64,000 nucleotides of DNA from Cerioporus squamosus (taxonomy: Eukaryota; Basidiomycota; Agaricomycetes; Polyporales; Polyporaceae): positions 1-64,000 of the forward strand of contig JABYQS010000171.1 in NCBI GenBank assembly GCA_022592435.1, in the 5' to 3' direction. This document shows positions 22,037 to 32,886 of the stretch, piece after piece; position 1 is the stretch's first letter; every line of letters starts with the position of its first letter. Position numbers and translations under genes: made by a program. The notes under the pieces are model-generated. The model was not told where the DNA came from. It saw only the letters and a list, made by a program, of their open reading frames with translations, and ran no database searches.

Positions 22037-24380
22037 TTATTTCTGCATCTCATCGATGCAGCACCGCTTTGCCGCCGGACCTTCACGCCCCCTCTCAGAC
22101 GATCCGCGGGAGGAGGACGAAGCGGCAGAATGGCTTGAGCGAGGCCGTTTACCGCCATGACAGCGTGACACATCCCCGTCACTGTCCGAACGCTCCGCAA
22201 AGAGATGATACTCGACCCATTGTTCCGACGCGTCGCTCGGCATAGGGGAGTCATCCGCGTCGTCGCTGAGACTCGCTTCCCACTCGGCAAAACTTCTGGC
22301 TCGCTCAGCGCGCGCAGGTCTCTCCTTGCAGCATGTGCGCTTGTGCGGCAGTGCTGGCGGAGATCCCGAGTTGACTTGTGGTTTCGGCGTGTATGGCACA
22401 GCTGCGTCGCCTTCGGGCCAGTCATCGCGCGCGAGCGAGGCTGTGAGAAGGTCGATGACCTCTCCGTAGTCCAGGGGATGCCACGGAGCCTTCTCCAAGA
22501 CCAGGTTCCCGAACTGCTTGATGAGGTCCTCGAGGGGCGGGTTATTAGGAATGGAAAACGAATCCATCTCGCCTATCAGCCACATATGCTTGGCACCGAG
22601 TTGTTTGGTAAAGTCGGAAGGAGCAGGAAAGACCCAGGCGTGTAACCAGTTCTCGGACGACTCGTTATGAGCGGTATGAGCGATGACGACCCAAACGAGG
22701 ACCCAGTAGAACGACTCAAGGTCGTCGCCCGAGTTGTGAACCTGGTCGGTCCTGTCTAACAATAGACGGATGGACATGAATGGGACGTCCCCTGGATGAC
22801 AGGCGATCAGGAATGAGCACTTTGTGGAACAGAAGGTTGTAGTTGTAGTACTCACCGTCCGCTGTCTGATTTCTTTCGGGTTTGCCTCTGCAACCAGACG
22901 CTCAGCTTCGCCCAGCTTGCGGGGGACGACGGTTCGAGGTTCGGGGGCTCCGCGCTCATTGAAGAATAGTCGAAGTCGTGTAGGAACCCTCGAAAATGGA
23001 GTGCGTCTCATCTTCGACGATGAGAACGTTCCCGACGCTGATATCACGATGCAAGATACCCGCCCTAGTCAATGCGATGCGATGTCCTATGAGCATAATG
23101 AGTCAAACCCTGCCACATCCTCGGGATTGCATAAACGACTCACCAAAAACGGCATCCCGCAGCGCAGTAACCAACTCCTTGGTACTCCGGAATTGCGTGA
23201 GCGGTCTTCCGACAGTGTCGACGACAATACGCACGTGACTGCGTTCGTAAAGATGGCTTCCTCTTGTTGTTCTCCATGAGAACGTCTGCTGATGTGGACG
23301 GTGTCGAGGAGGGAGTGCGCGACTCGTCGTGGCGAGAAGAGATGCAGGGGCATCGAATGGGATGGTGTCGAGCGTTTTCACGCTCCGGAGTCGAAGGCGA
23401 GAACGGTGGTGACTGTCCTCGTCGAGAGGTGTCCGCTCGTAATCGACACCATAAAGTGCGTCCTCCCACAGTCGCACCTCACGCTCACCAAGGTCCCTGC
23501 CGCATACTAGATGAGGAAGACCGACTTGCTCTTCTTCAGGGATACACTTGACTAGCCGATCGTAGAAGGCGTCCTCTGAGCGATGATCTAGTGGTCGCCA
23601 TGCATCCTTTATGACCTGCACTCGCGGACTGGCAAATTGAAGATCGTCGACAGAGTGGTCGCCGACGGAGAGGCGAGTATCGCGGATCCCAAGCCACACT
23701 GCGGTCGACCGGGAGAACAGTCGATGGTCGGAGGCCAGTGATTTGAAGATGATGTACGATGCTTGTTCTCCTGTCTTGCTATACACGCTGATTGACCTGG
23801 CGTTCGAGATATCGGCGCTCCTCCCGAGGAGATTGAGGCGGTCACGGAGCCACTCTTCGTCGACGCTCCTCAACAAACGAACTGTGGGATCCCATCCTAC
23901 GAAAGGAACGTCTTCGCACGGGTGCACGAAGTTCCAGAAGAAAGTCTTGAGGAGGTGTACATCGCTCTGCTCCCTCAGAGAGAGCGTTCCGGAAACAACA
24001 AGGGCGGCAGTGTCGACTCGTGCTATGCGCGCAGTGTCTCCGTAGATGCCGACAACGAATGCAGCGAGGAGCGAATGAGATTGCATGAGAACACGCGCGC
24101 TGTACACCGTGTTGAGGAGCGACTTGCAGTTCCGGAGTCCGTGTAGTTCACCAAAGGGATCCTCGTCCTTAGTCGCCTTGACGTCGATGAGGAGAGAAAC
24201 ACGTGCAGGCTGCCCAACGTCACCACCAGGGAAGCTCGCAACTATAGGGGCAATCACGGACGGATGGCGGCTGCGAGGGGAATGTGTCGAAAGTCCGGAA
24301 AATGTTGCGGCGCGCCCATCGACGAAGGTGAGACGCTTATCATGAGGAAAGTAGACAACGAGATCGTTCAAAGCTTGCAC
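22037..24380 (-). CDS. FunK1-type fungal protein kinase A (two frame breaks, 5' exon not found)
   Basis: Member of the FunK1 family, a eukaryotic-kinase-fold group expanded in Agaricomycetes. Recognisable exons are 24380-23144, 23086-22856 and 22791-22037. Exon 1 carries the N-terminal FunK1 region (FPHDKRLTF, LLAAFVVGIYGDTARI, RLFSRSTAVWLGI, RIVVDTVGRPLTQF). Exon 2 has the catalytic loop GILHRDISVGNVLI; the FLHDFDYSS metal-binding motif appears only after adding a base at the AA of 22985-22986. A second correction, at GGGGG 22921-22925, is needed to reach EIRQRT; with both, exon phases are exact. Exon 3 has DDLESFYWVLVWVV and ends in a basic Ser/Arg tail, probably nuclear. The first exon seen in the other copies is not recognisable upstream (24455-24754 has an open frame of doubtful meaning). 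Either a pseudogene or a sequence with assembly deletions. Confidence 0.75.
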
Positions 24381-24992
24381 CTGTAAAGAAACCCTCAGAA
24401 TAACCGCAACACAGCCATGGGAATCAATACGCGCCAGGTTCTGAAGATTATCCTCTACATTCCCTGCAGTTGGTCTCCACTCGTGAAAGATGGGTCGAGG
24501 GTCACGCCCTGGTGGATAAGGCGTCCTGGCAGGTGAATATGCTGAGCCTTAAAGCCATCCTCGTAAAAGCGAACGCGGTCCGTGAGAGTATCCTTCCAAG
24601 GTAGAAGGACTCGGAGTGGAAGGTTCTCTTCGCTATTGTATTGATAGGTTGCTAACCACCGTTTCAGACGGCGAGAACCTTCAGCAACTGGGATGCCGCA
24701 TATGCATTCGAAGGTGTGACTTACCGAAACTGCAAGAGCAGAAGAAGCAGTCATCTACTTCGCTGGTTGAGATGGACATCCTGGTCGACGTTGGTCGTGG
24801 TGTGAGGAGAACAATGGTGTCCTGAAGCGCTCGAGACCCGCGCACTGCGAATCGCGTAGATCACGAGACCGCGCGACGCCAGAGCGATGCGGTGCACCGT
24901 CTTCAGGGCACTGGCAGGCGACAAGCAGGCGAAGACTCAGGTTTCCGGCCGCGCTCAGCGTCCTCAAGCTCGCTCATCCAACTTCGCACAGA
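24381..24992. other. Divergent region between FunK1-A and the F-box gene
   Basis: Should hold the FunK1-A 5' exon and both promoters. A 99-codon minus frame at 24455-24754 (LPLRVLLPWKDTLTDRVRF) looks non-random but does not resemble the 5' exons of the other three FunK1 genes and lacks a clear donor. Confidence 0.4.
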
Positions 24993-26728
24993 ATGAGTAA
25001 CAATCCAGCTTCGTGAGTCCCAATGGAGCATTTGCGCTATCAGCAGTGAGGCTTACGCATGATACAGCTTACTTGACTTGAATTCGGATGTTCTTATCCA
25101 CATATTCGAAGCACTAAGGCCCAGCCGGCGGTTACGGCCATTGTCGGAAACCTGTCGTTATGTCAGATCCCTCGCTATGCCTGTGCTTTTCCGCGAGTGC
25201 AGAGTATTCATGAGAAAACCAATAACAACTGCGTTTCTCCCAGAGACGATGTGGCCCTATGTCTTGTACGTTGGCTCCATTTGTGAACGGAGTTCCGACA
25301 CAGCACTTACTCCAGACGCAAGCAGTTCCCTCCTACTTGTCGATGCATGTCCAGGTAGATCGCCCAAAGAGTCAGCGTACAGGACCGACAACTACGCGTA
25401 CTCTCTCCGGTATACGGACGATCCCATGCTCTGCGGCATCCTCGATGCATCGGTTCTCAGGCGATCGCTACCCGCTATGCCTCGGCTGCGACGCATCTCT
25501 CTTGTGCTGCGATTACGTGAAGTGCACGGAGTACACGGAGACGTCGCTGCTGCCATCCTCTCAACGCCGCAAATCCGAGACGTCACTGTCTCATTGTTCG
25601 TCTTCTGCCCTCGACGACAGTCGTTCCCTCGCGACGTTGTCGGACAGATTCCCCCATTGACTTCCTTCCAATACATCCAAAGTTCGTTCCGGGAACCACC
25701 TATGGCGTATCCTGCCGAAGTTGAGGCAATTGGTTTGGTGCTAGGCGAGTTGCATATGAGCCTTGAAGTGCTCGAGCTTCCCGCCGAAACGGCGCCGCTG
25801 GAGCAAATGTCCCGGCTTGACTGGCCCCGGCTGCAACGTCTGACCCTTAGGGGCGAATTTCCCAACATGTCGCCTATTCCACTCATTGGAGTCATCATCC
25901 GGATGCCGTGCTTGCGCGTCCTAATCCTGTCGTTCACCTATGTCCCGAGTGTGGATAGACAATGCTTATGGCCGCCTGGCTGGGGCGTAGTAGTCGACTC
26001 CCTGCCGGATATTGAGGAGCTGACGGTGACCCATCCGTCCCCAGAGGACCTCCTGTATACCCGCCTGCCTACGTCCATTCGCCGGCTATCGCTTTGCTGC
26101 TCGCCGCGTTACGCGCTACAAGTTTGGGTGCCTGATCGGTATAGCCGATGGTCGTCTCCCCTTCCCGCTGCATCTGAACTACTCCGGATACTATCTTCAA
26201 CGCCGCTTCTGCGCCTCGAACACCTCAACATCGAGTACAAGCCAGACGATCAGGAGGAAGACCTCTGGCGATTCTTCTCAAGCTCCTGTCCTCAACTGAC
26301 TTCGATGGAGTTGCATCGCATGGATAGCTCGTCGGTCACTTGGCCGGCCGTTGACATCATCGTCAGTGTCACATTCCGGCCAGCGCAACATTCTGATCTT
26401 TGAGCAGACTCCTATCGCCTGTGCACTATCGCGCCTTCATTGCTTGTGCGAGATCAGCCTCAACCTCAATCTATGCTACCCTGGAGGACCACACGATCCT
26501 GCTGATTACCACTTGTGGCGCTGCTCAAAGACGGACGAGGCAGCAAAGGAGATTGCCCCCATGTTGGGTTCGTCTGTCACTCTTCTTTCTCTCCTGATAA
26601 AGCGGCCGTATGGGGCGGAATGGGTCAGATATGGCATCACTACCACGACGGGATCAAAGCGCATGGTCTCGGGTGCTCTGTCTCGCGAGGTATGTTTCGA
26701 GAGATCGTTGCATATGTGCCTATGCTAA
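24993..26728 (+). CDS. F-box protein with leucine-rich-type C-terminal region
   Basis: Predicted SCF ubiquitin-ligase substrate adaptor. Exons 24993-25012, 25068-26361 and 26408-26728 join in phase to 544 residues. The tiny first exon supplies MSNNPAS, and the splice creates the F-box start LLDLNSDVLIHIFEAL (residues 8-23), followed by the usual LSETCRYVRSLAMPVLFREC. After the F-box, blocks of leucine-spaced hydrophobic strands (LEVLELPAETAPLEQMSRL, LRVLILSF, IEELTVTHPSP, LRRLSL-like, LEHLNIEY, LTSMELHRM) suggest an LRR-like solenoid, typical of basidiomycete F-box expansions. Exon 3 (ALSRLHCLCEISLNLNL) continues the pattern. The C-terminal dozen residues may be intron read-through if a further exon exists after GTATGT at 26691. 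Substrate unknown. Confidence 0.85.
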
Positions 26729-26949
26729 TGCTTAACAAGCATGTCGCCTTTTAAATTATCCTTACATCATGTACATTGACTATACTCCGAGAAATGCTCG
26801 CACCGAAGTGCCACATGAGAGCAAACGACGGCTTCAATGCCATACTATTCCCCCAAATCGACCGGTACTCCAGGTACTATGTATTCACGCAGATATAATT
26901 TCCTGGGACTCTTGACTGTGTGCATATCATTCGTGGGCATGGACCAGAC
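26729..26949. other. Short intergenic gap before the formamidase fragment
   Basis: About 220 bp with a long frame running into the pseudogene but no recognisable motif. Confidence 0.4.
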
Positions 26950-27290
26950 AGCCCGGAGATCGGACTGTCTAGTAGTCGACATCCTTGATGGTACTCAGCC
27001 TACTCTACATCGTCGTAGGTTCCAACCCATCTTCGCGCGTGCTACTGTAAAGGAACATGACCGCAGGACTCTCCGAACGCCTGCGTCACGCTCGCCCTTC
27101 CACTCGGGATATCCAAAGACGTCAGTCGCAGCCTGCATGCCACGTCTCTTCGATATGTTTGCTCATGATGCTATGTTTGAAATATTCTCCCGAAACATAC
27201 AGACCCTGTTCTGCCCTTCAAGGATCGCGAAGAATGTGCACTCCGTACTGCTCCGTAGTGATGGTGTTCGCAAAGATTCTTAGGTTGCAT
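26950..27290 (+). pseudogene. Formamidase pseudogene fragment
   Basis: Two separated pieces of the formamidase gene found complete at 54187-56787 lie here in the opposite orientation. The first (26957-27000) encodes DCLVVDILDG, identical in protein to the internal formamidase sequence. The second (about 27010-27290) matches the last intron and last exon (CATCGTCGTAGG donor region, then CTCTCCGAACGCnTGCGTCACGCTCGCCCTTCC). About 1.5 kb of gene between them is missing and the frames are broken. It is the left end of the inverted segmental duplicate. Confidence 0.78.
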
Positions 27291-27511
27291 GTGGGGCATT
27301 GCTGGCATAAAAGCACCGGGTAAGTTGCATGTCAGTACTGATATGCGCATCCGGTCGGACGAAGAAGTAGGAAGCATACACTTGTAACTGTACCTACTTA
27401 CTCATCTTTGACGAGCAATGTGAAGGATGCACATGATCAAATTGAGTATTAGTACAAGCATGCGTAGCAATTAGTACAGGGGTATTCACGAGTAACCAGA
27501 GAGTCCGTTGA

Positions 27512-30300
27512 TTAGTCTGTGCGCTCGCTGCGCCGACTACCTTTCGACCTCTTGCTCGACCGGCTCCTGCCACTCCCTGAGACTTGGGGGTCAGCCGGTT
27601 CCTCAGCCTTGCGCTTCCTGGAGGACGAGGATGAGCTGGGCCTGCCATCTGAGGGAGCGGCCACCGTTCCACTGCGTTGCCCTTTCGAGCGCAGATGCGC
27701 CTTGTAGCTTGATGGTGTCTCGGAAGGTGGGGGCATCTTCTCGGCATCGGATCGCGGAGCGCCAGAACCTGTCTTCTTGGAGGGTGGTGAAGGCTTCGGC
27801 TCGGCGTGAGTGTCGTGGATGACTCCAGGTATGCTGGTATGTGACTTGTCGAGCCACTTGCAGGGGACGAAGTCGATGTCTGGCCAGCCCGGGGATGCAA
27901 GGGCTTCGTCAAAGAGCTGAAGTACATCGTCGTAGGTCATCGGTTCAGGTTTTGAGATCTTGGAGCCGACGCTCTTGATGACAAGGAAGGCCATGTCACG
28001 CAGGAGCTTGATGAGAGGTTGGTTGTCGGGAATATCAATCATATCCACTATCGTTTCGAGCCACTCGCTCTTGTTCCCGGCGCTGGTCAAGTCGTCTCCG
28101 TACGCGAATACTTTCTGGGCTTTGGCCTCTGGGAGATTGTGAACCGTATGCCGCAGGACCACCCATACTAGGATCCAGTAGAACGATTCGAGATCGTGAT
28201 GTACGCCGTGGACGACGGGACGGCGGAGAATCTCGAGAGCCATGAAGTAGTAGGTGCCCTGTAGATATCGTTAGTAACACACCGTGGTATGATGAGGCAA
28301 AGATACCGACCTTTCGTTCCCTCCGCTCATCATTTTTGTATGTGACCGCTACGCCCATACTCTCGAGGCCGTCAACGTCGGCACGATCTGCATCTGCGGA
28401 CGGAGGCACTTCGTCGCCAGGGGCGACATCCGTCATGGCGCTGTAATCGAAGTCGTGAATGAAACCGACAAAGCTTCCATCCTCGGCCTCGTCCAGAATC
28501 AAAACGTTGCCGACACTGACGTCACGATGGAGGACGCCGGCCTTCTCGAACGCCAGCCTATGACCTGGCCCCAAGTTAGCACACATCCAAGTAGAGAGCA
28601 TTTGAAGACCAACCTATCACCGCATCTCTGAGAGCGAGGACAAGCTCCTTCGTGTTCTTCGCCTTCGTAAGGGTGCGCCCAACATCTTCAATGACCAAGC
28701 GCATGTGGCTGCGTTCACGGCATGTCCACTTCTTTCCGCCCCCGATGGCCCAGGAGAATGTCTGATGTTGAGGATACCGGTGAGGGTAGGTAGGAGCTGC
28801 AAGTAGGGGGTGATGAGCTTATCTCCGAGGAACAAAGGTGGCGACGTACCTTGGGGCCCGATTGCCTTTGCTATACCTGCAGACGACGCTGCTGGCATCG
28901 GATAAGAGGGCAATCTAGTCTCCCGTTTCCCATCCATGATGGACACGTCTTCACTCGACCTCTCCCATTGAAGAACATCGAGCTGACCGAGATCGCCACC
29001 ACAGACGAGCTTTGAGATTCCAAACCGATCCTTCTCTGGAATCTTGTCAGATAGTCTCTTGTAGAACACCTCCTCGGGGTTCCGTATGACCTGTCGCCAC
29101 GCCTCCTTCAAGATCCTTGGCTTCGTCTTCATGTCCTTGTCTCGATGGGGATCGTCGATGAGGCGGCCATCAGGGCCAAGGATCCGCGTGTCCTCGATGG
29201 TAAGCCACACTGTTGTCGCTCGAGAGAAAAGCCGTGAGTTCACATCGAGCAGACGGTACAAGAGATACGGCTGCATGATGGTCCCATCCGCGCCGCTCGG
29301 AACCAAGACCCTACGGCCCTTATGAACCTCTTTGAGCGCGCTGCTGACGTCGCGGACGCCAGCGCGTTCAAGCTGTTCCGTGATCCAGAGCTGATCACCG
29401 ACTGTAAGTCGTCTGACAGTAGGATCGGCACCCGCAACGATAGCATCAGGAGAAGCGGGATGTGTGAAGTGCCATAGGAAGCGCTGGAGGTACTGGGGGT
29501 GTTCGTGGATGGGGAAAGCAGGGGAGACGAGCGCGGACGTGTGATCGTACTTGATCACCCGTACAATGTCGCCATAGATTCCGATGACGAAAGCGGAAAG
29601 GAAACCGTGGGCCAGAAGGAGATTTCTTGCACTTCGGGCACTCTGGACGGCGGTAGTGGCATTCAGACCACCATCTCTAGGGTAGGGATCTTCTTCGCGG
29701 GTCGGCTTGGCCTCGATTATCATCGCGATGTGTTGCCAGGGTGAGGTCTTCATATCTCCAGAAGAAATGGGGTTTCCCGGGAAGGAGACACAGACATCGG
29801 GTAACGTCCAGGAGTTTGGCTTCACGAAGTCGCCGAAGGGAAAGTACATGCGGGTGCCATGGGTGTTATAGAAGAAGAGCTTCTTGTCGCCAAAGTGCGA
29901 AACAAGTTGGTCCAATCCGGCGATCTGCAACCACCTCAGTTGAGTACAGCGGCGAAGGACAGACTTCACTCACCAGCCCATTATAGCTCCAAACTTCCTT
30001 CCCTTTCTCCGGGTTGAACGCCGAGAAGGCGTTGTCGATGTCGTTCGTTGGCTCGTGCGGGACCGATGATGGGAGAAGATCGTCAAGGAATTGGTCGAAC
30101 TGACCAGGAAACCAGTGGATGCGACCGGTGATCTCGGCGCGCCAGTTCTCGGCGGCGGCTTCCTTGGTTGAGTGAACGTCTGCGGGGCGGACGGGGTGAG
30201 CATTGCCCTTCTGAGAACGCGGGGAGGCGAAGGTGTCCGCCATACCTGAGCTGCCGGAGCAGCTGCAAGCGCTGCTAATTGAGGCGGTAGAGATGGACAT
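27512..30300 (-). CDS. FunK1-type fungal protein kinase B (intact)
   Basis: The only one of the four FunK1 genes here with no frame break. Exons 30300-29974, 29924-28850, 28796-28614, 28564-28311 and 28258-27512 give 861 residues, all phases matching. Kinase motifs: HRD at 541-543 within GVLHRDVSVGNVLI, N548, and the metal-binding motif as HDFD (D566) rather than DFG, typical of FunK1; then DLESFYWILVWVVLRH after the activation-segment region. The C-terminal 120 residues are Ser/Pro/Lys-rich with RKRK and SSKRSKGSRR, likely nuclear signals. Substrate unknown. TATAAA directly abuts the first ATG; the Met at codon 20 (MADTFASP) is a credible alternative start. It lies in the left arm of an inverted duplication; FunK1-D is its sister copy. 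Confidence 0.9.
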
Positions 30301-30306
30301 TTTATA
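30301..30306 (-). promoter_or_regulatory. TATA box touching the first FunK1-B ATG
   Basis: TATAAA on the minus strand, immediately followed by ATG at 30300-30298. If this is the real TATA box, transcription would start downstream of that ATG and translation at the Met 57 bp further on. The same arrangement is kept in the FunK1-D copy. Confidence 0.5.
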
Positions 30307-30503
30307 GGTGAGGGTGGTGGTTGGGATAGAGGTGCTGGCTGCGGCGAACAATGGGTCGGTGCGTAAGCGCTAGTCGTGAAGACCACGATGCACTTCTCAT
30401 AAGCGAGGCAACCCCTTCCGTTGGTTCCGGTGTGTGAGACAGAGATAGGGCAAAGAGCTCACATTGTGATTCGAAGCCCGCCGTGGTAGAATAGGTCCAG
30501 AGG

Positions 30504-30509
30504 AATTGG
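30504..30509. repeat. Target-site duplication (left)
   Basis: AATTGG next to the left end of the TIR element; repeated at 31308-31313 after the right end. Confidence 0.75.
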
Positions 30510-31307
30510 CAGGACCCCTGATAATACGGGCGTCACTCTCTTCTGCGTACGGACCAGGATGGGTGGGCCGGCCGGTGGGAGGTCTCTTCAAAGTACGGAC
30601 CGAAGTGGGCTGAGGAGGGCCCGGGAGGTCTCTTATTTGTACGGACCTGATGGGCGCCTCCAGGCGACGGCGGGAGCAGTCTCTTCAGATGACGGACCAT
30701 TGACAGGGCGCTTGACTTGCCGAGGTGGCCGTGCTTATCGGAGTTTCGTCTCAGTAAGCATTGTAGTTACTGTTTAGACGGAGTTTGTATTCTACTACGG
30801 TGTGCAATACTCAGAAGACATGCGTTGGTCACTCGCGCGACATTGTTTTGCAAAGCTAAACATACGCCGAGAGGGTACCGGGGCTGATCAAGAGAAGTAC
30901 AAGCTGTCCGTGAAGGACATGCAGGATTATGTCTTGCTGCAGAGGGCCCGCGCAAAGATCCAGGAGGTCGCGAAGGAGTTGGGGAAGAAGCGGCGGCGGC
31001 AGGCCTCAGACGCCGATGCCAAAGAGCATGAGGACGACGAGGATTGATATCACACATGGACGTTCTACTGTGCTAGTACGTTCTGTTGCATTATAGGAAG
31101 CATCCACGACTGTCGCAATGTGTATACGATGTAAAACGCGCTCACGCGCACTCTCTTCGAATATACGGACCTTCGCGGGCGCTTAGCGGCAGTCTCTTCA
31201 ATGACGGACCAAAATTGGCTATATAAGGCAGGTTGGCGTACGGACCAAAATGGCTGGGGACAGCCTCGACCTTGAAGAGAGTGTCGACCGTATTATCAGG
31301 GGTCCTG
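30510..31307. mobile_element. 798-bp non-autonomous DNA transposon with 34-bp terminal inverted repeats
   Basis: The ends are inverted copies of each other: the first 20 bases (CAGGACCCCTGATAATACGG) match the reverse complement of the right end exactly, and the match continues to 34 bp with two mismatches. It is flanked by a 6-bp AATTGG duplication. The corresponding place in the right arm (near 50828) has no element, proving insertion. Inside, a TCTCTTC...TACGGACC motif is repeated about seven times in the same orientation, four near the left end and three near the right. An 80-90 codon basic frame lies in the middle. No transposase catalytic motif is visible, so it depends on another copy. 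Superfamily unassigned; a 6-bp duplication excludes Tc1/mariner and does not fit typical hAT. Confidence 0.9.
30778..31047 (+). pseudogene. Truncated basic frame inside the TIR element
   Basis: An 89-codon frame following a good splice-acceptor-like TACTGTTTAG: it begins TEFVFYYGVQYSEDMRW and ends with a Lys/Arg run and an Asp/Glu tail (GKKRRRQASDADAKEHEDDED region) before TGA. It looks like the last exon of a larger protein, either a transposase tail or a captured host gene. There is no start codon of its own except GTG or an internal ATG. Not recognised. Confidence 0.4.
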
Positions 31308-31313
31308 AATTGG
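31308..31313. repeat. Target-site duplication (right)
   Basis: AATTGG, the second copy of the duplication flanking the TIR element. Confidence 0.75.
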
Positions 31314-32200
31314 CCCGAGTAGAGAGGGCCAGCTGAGCTTCAAGCAGGTGATGCGAGAACAATGGTCCAGAAACAGGGCGATGACGAGGTTGCTTGACTA
31401 GTCCACAGCTCTCTTAAACGGAACACGTCAGCGCTGTCTCGATAACCTGCGACAATGCGCTTTGCGGAACCATGTGCCAGCGGAACTTACCACGATCGGA
31501 CACAATCGAGTTCTTTGTGTCAGAGCCGAGCAACGCTGGGTTACGGGTAAGAGGATGCAACCGTATCAATCGATAGCGCGTGGTCTCGATGGCGGAGGTG
31601 GGAGACGGTGAGCCGGGGGACGATGTTCAAGTCCAAGTTCGGAGTCTCGAGCGCTCTGCCCCCTAACATGCCGAGTCCTGCCGAGCGCCCAAATGCTTAA
31701 CCACCCGGGATCGCGGCCTGTCGGTACGACTCTCAGGGCGTATCTCATTGCATGCTGTTATGCAAAGCGGTTCCCTGAGACACACTACAACCCAAGATAT
31801 CCGGAGCCACATAAGGGGATACTTGTTGCACAAGCACCGCCAAACCATTCGACTCGGAGTCGGCACGCGGTGGGGCCTACCCGACAGGCGGAGCTGCGTG
31901 AACTCGGAATGTGAGGAGGCGAGTTTGCGCGGCATGAGTGCTTTAGCGATCCGCGCTCGTGTTATCTGATGATCCCTTCATCGGGAACGGATTGTCGAGT
32001 GTTGAGCTTCATGCTTCAAATTGCCTGAGGCCTAGGCCCTAGGGTGGACCGACGTCCGTGCTGGTGAGGTCCATTTTCGTCGTCAAATTGGAGCGTTCTC
32101 CCATCCTGCGCCTAGAGAAACGCAGGATGAGAGCCTCGGAGAATCCAGCAAACAGACAATCTGTTTCGCGTGAATCGCTGCCTCAGGTTACCATCTGCCT

Positions 32201-32886
32201 CAACACCCGGGGCAAAGACACGCGCAGATATCCTGACTAAACGATTCACGGCTTTACAGTGCGTCGATGAGTTCATCCCTCAAGGATGCGGCCCCTCGGG
32301 GAAATGCAAGTAAACTCGGAGAAGTCGCGATGTGTCAAGCAGGCGAGTGCCGCTGCGATAACTTCCTACGGATGATCGTCAATAGCGATCGAGGTAGAAG
32401 CACCGTCAGTACGCACAAAGAGGGCTCTACGTTGGTTGAGACGTTGAACGGGTGTCGCTTCCGCTCTGGCGATAGCGACACAGAGCCAACACCTCTAAGT
32501 TTGGGGATGCGCTGTGTTTTGCCGAATGCATGGGCGATCCTGGTCGTATTCAAGGAGTTCAATATCGCGTTGAAACAGTGGGCATTGTCGCACTGGCGTA
32601 TTATACGGGAGCCACGCCTCGCGAGTGTGATTCACAGGTCGTTACAGGGGATAGCGCCTGCCAAGAGGTGCCACGAAGGTTGCACGGCTCGAACGACGAT
32701 TGTCAATGACGGTGGACTACTTATGCCAATTGACCCGCTTGCGTTCCCATGTACAAATCGAAGTCGCAGATAAGTGTACAACACCCCAGCGCACTGGGTC
32801 AAAGAAACATAGTGTCCCATCCAGGATGCCGATCTACACACATTAGTCCAAGAGGTAATTAGTAAGCGCTAAGCAGTAAGATAGAT
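32201..32886. other. 700-bp region right of the left arm
   Basis: A 168-codon plus-strand frame at 32267-32773 is present but shows no motif, odd composition and no splice context. Nothing else seen. The TBC gene ends at its right border. Confidence 0.4.

Larger units (their letters stand above)
27000..32200. repeat. Inverted segmental duplication, left arm
   Basis: Read on the minus strand this arm matches 49930-54430 along its whole length apart from the 798-bp element at 30510-31307. It covers the 3' end of formamidase, all of FunK1-B and about 1.9 kb of its upstream flank. Long identical runs occur around the FunK1 start region and its first exons; identity falls to roughly three quarters at the outer ends (for instance AACAGACAATCTG near 32150 against AACAGACAATATG near 49960). 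Ends are approximate. Confidence 0.88.

Noticed and set aside
32267..32773. 168-codon plus-strand frame
   Set aside because: No recognisable domain and no conserved start context; it sits in a flank just outside the duplicate arm. Length alone is not enough at this GC content.
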